From assembly GCF_000020725.1 (NCBI RefSeq), contig NC_011146.1:3161501-3225500 (forward strand): DNA of 64,000 nucleotides, read 5' to 3'. The DNA is from Citrifermentans bemidjiense Bem. GTDB taxonomy: Bacteria > Desulfobacterota > Desulfuromonadia > Geobacterales > Geobacteraceae. The position numbers were made by a program, and so were the translations under genes. This document shows positions 62,683-64,000 of this stretch, piece by piece. The notes under the pieces are model-generated. The model ran no database searches and was not told where the DNA came from. It saw nothing but the letters and a program-made list of their open reading frames with translations. Position 1 is the stretch's first letter. Each line of letters starts with the position of its first letter.

Positions 62683-62904
62683 ATGACTGAAGAAGTAAAA
62701 GCGATATTGGAACAAATCCGTCCCGCACTGCAGGCAGACGGCGGCGACGTGGAACTTGTTGAAGTAACGGACGACGGCATTGTCAAAGTACGCCTCGTCG
62801 GCGCTTGCGGCCACTGCCCCATGTCCACCATGACTCTCAAGATGGGGATCGAAAGAACCATCAAGGAGAAGGTCCCCGGTATCAAGGAAGTCGTCGCGGT
62901 ATAG
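62683..62904 (+). CDS. NifU C-terminal-domain (Nfu-type) Fe-S carrier protein
   Basis: The 73-residue protein is a lone Nfu domain, which carries a 4Fe-4S cluster to target proteins. The start [20 protein letters not shown] and the CxxC in [13 protein letters not shown] (Cys at about 42 and 45) are the family marks. GGAGG lies 7 nt before the ATG. It stands alone with a hairpin terminator after it. Fe-S targets such as IlvD, LeuC and many others in the cell could use it, which is only general inference. Confidence 0.95.
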   Translation: MTEEVKAILEQIRPALQADGGDVELVEVTDDGIVKVRLVGACGHCPMSTMTLKMGIERTIKEKVPGIKEVVAV

Positions 62905-62932
62905 CCGACCGACTCCTTCAGTCCGCAGTACC

Positions 62933-62972
62933 TGAAGCGCGGAAGTAATGCCATGACGTTATTTCCGCGCTT
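62933..62972 (+). terminator. Hairpin terminator after the Nfu gene
   Basis: GAAGCGCGGAAGTAA (62933-62947) and TTATTTCCGCGCTTC (62958-62972) pair with one mismatch around a 10-nt loop and are followed by TTCGCTT. Confidence 0.75.
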
Positions 62973-63003
62973 CTTCGCTTAAAGAAAGGCAGGCTCGCTA
63001 AAG

Positions 63004-64000
63004 ATGATCAGGATGCGGCGTAAAAGAAAGCAGTTGCTGTTCCAGACCAAGAAGTTCTTCGACTTCTTCAGGAGGAACACGGAGGCTGTTTCCTTTGCGG
63101 GCAACCGCGCCACGCTGTTTCGTTACGGCTCCGACTTTTTTCCCGCCCTTTTCGATGCGATCCCAAAAGCCACCACCAGCATCTGCCTTGAGTTCTACAC
63201 GGTCGCAGACGACGAGACCGGGCGCCTGATGGCGGACGCACTCATGGCCGCTGCCGCCCGCGGGGTCCGGGTTTACCTCCTGTACGACTACATCGGATGT
63301 TTCGACACACCCGCCGCCTTCTTCAAGAGGCTCTCCAAAGGGGGGGTGTGCTGCCGTGCCTTCAATCCTCCTCCGTTTCGCAAAGGAATCGCCTGGTTCG
63401 ACAAGAGGGACCACAGAAAGCTCGCGGTCATGGACGGCTGGCGCGTCTTCACCGGCGGCATGAACATCGCCAACGTCTACTCCGGTCTCGGGAAGAAGCG
63501 GACCAAGTGGCGCGACGTCGGCCTCAAGATCGAGGGCGAAGTCGGGCTGGAACTTTTGAGGCTGTTCCAGGAGACCTGGACCGGCGAATGCGGCACTCCC
63601 CCCATCGGCTGCGATCCCGGCCCCCCGCCGGATATCGTCGGGGACGCGAACGTCATGGTCATCAACGGCGGCCCCCACCACGAACGGAGCTTCATCAGGA
63701 GCGCCTTCCGACTCGCCATAGCCGGCGCCTCGGAGAGCGTCACCATAGCCAGTCCCTACTTCGTCCCCGGCCCCCGTGTGATCCGCTCGCTTTTGCGGGC
63801 GGCGGGGCGCGGCGTGAGGGTGCGGCTCCTTTTGCCGCACAAAAGCGACGTCCCCCTGGTGCGCCTGGTCAGCAGAACCTATTACGCGCAACTGTTGCGA
63901 AACGGGATCGAGATTTGCGAGATGAACAGCGCGGTCCTGCACGCGAAGGTGCTGCTCATCGACGGCAACTGGACCATGGTCGGCTCCGCCAACATGGACC
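63004..64000 (+). CDS. Phospholipase D / cardiolipin synthase family protein (cut by window end)
   Basis: The frame opens at ATG 63004 and is still open at 64000, so at least 332 residues are seen. Two HKD motifs are present: DHRKLAVMDGWRVFTGGMN (about 138-156) and HAKVLLIDGNWTMVGSANMD at the window end (about 313-332). The first lies in a domain that begins about residue 60 (CLEFYTVADDETGRLM). The pair of HKD motifs fits bacterial ClsB-type cardiolipin synthase, which joins two phosphatidylglycerols; it has no strong N-terminal membrane segments, unlike ClsA. The basic N-terminus (RMRRKRK) may bind the membrane. The C-terminus is outside the window. Confidence 0.88.
   Translation, partial: MIRMRRKRKQLLFQTKKFFDFFRRNTEAVSFAGNRATLFRYGSDFFPALFDAIPKATTSICLEFYTVADDETGRLMADALMAAAARGVRVYLLYDYIGCFDTPAAFFKRLSKGGVCCRAFNPPPFRKGIAWFDKRDHRKLAVMDGWRVFTGGMNIANVYSGLGKKRTKWRDVGLKIEGEVGLELLRLFQETWTGECGTPPIGCDPGPPPDIVGDANVMVINGGPHHERSFIRSAFRLAIAGASESVTIASPYFVPGPRVIRSLLRAAGRGVRVRLLLPHKSDVPLVRLVSRTYYAQLLRNGIEICEMNSAVLHAKVLLIDGNWTMVGSANMD

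Overview
The window reads as chromosome of a GC-rich Geobacteraceae-type desulfuromonad (Geobacter / Citrifermentans / Geomonas group). The reasons are the order rpsB-tsf-pyrH-frr-uppS-cdsA-dxr-rseP-tsaB-ilvD-ilvB-ilvN-psd-pssA-leuA, a T-box leader in front of leuA, a GEMM-I riboswitch with cGAMP-type bases, a DUF4382 lipoprotein, a CFI-box C-terminal protein and a very long NAD-glutamate dehydrogenase. No taxonomic search was possible, so this is an inference from gene content and order.

Layout. 0-6 kb: an MlaE-type permease coupled to a repeat-rich secreted protein, leuCD, a LOG-family enzyme and a cold-shock protein. 6-8.6 kb: a secreted putative metalloprotease with a CFI-box tail and a small secreted partner. 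8.7-24.7 kb: a long minus-strand block for branched-chain amino acids (leuA, ilvN, ilvB, ilvD), phospholipid synthesis (pssA, psd, cdsA), isoprenoid and wall lipid synthesis (dxr, uppS), tRNA modification (tsaB), membrane proteolysis (rseP) and translation (frr, tsf, rpsB, with pyrH). 24.9-27.6 kb: divergent ilvY and a class II ilvC. 27.6-34.9 kb: a hydrolase, then ribosomal genes rpsF-rpsR-DUF2232-rplI, ychF, pth, rplY and prs. 35-38.9 kb: an accessory cassette between prs and tRNA-Gln (PilZ protein, riboswitch-controlled His-rich and DUF4382 exported proteins, hemerythrin, ferritin-like protein). 39-48 kb: ispE, truD, glutamate dehydrogenase, trmB, a DEAD-box helicase and a WYL regulator. 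48-58.9 kb: an accessory, more AT-rich region with an M15-type peptidase and two exported small proteins, a 21-bp minisatellite, a TAXI protein, rsgA, a lipocalin, a toxin-antitoxin pair, a STAS-ATPase-STAS protein, a tiny Cys-rich lipoprotein and an HNH nuclease, with many palindromic repeats. 59-64 kb: a MidA-like methyltransferase, a HAD hydrolase, an aspartase-type lyase, an Nfu-type protein and a phospholipase D / cardiolipin synthase cut by the window end.

The genes connect in several ways. IlvB/IlvN, IlvC, IlvD, LeuA and LeuCD cover most of valine, isoleucine and leucine synthesis; leuB and the transaminase are not in the window. Control is split between a leucine T-box (leuA), a promoter before ilvD, and the divergent activator gene ilvY beside ilvC. 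CdsA, PssA, Psd and a likely cardiolipin synthase cover phospholipid head groups. The most interesting points are the riboswitch at 36.33-36.44 kb, the possible effector/immunity cluster at 48-50 kb, the STAS-ATPase-STAS gene bracketed by related repeats, the minisatellite, and a composite palindromic element present twice in opposite orientation.
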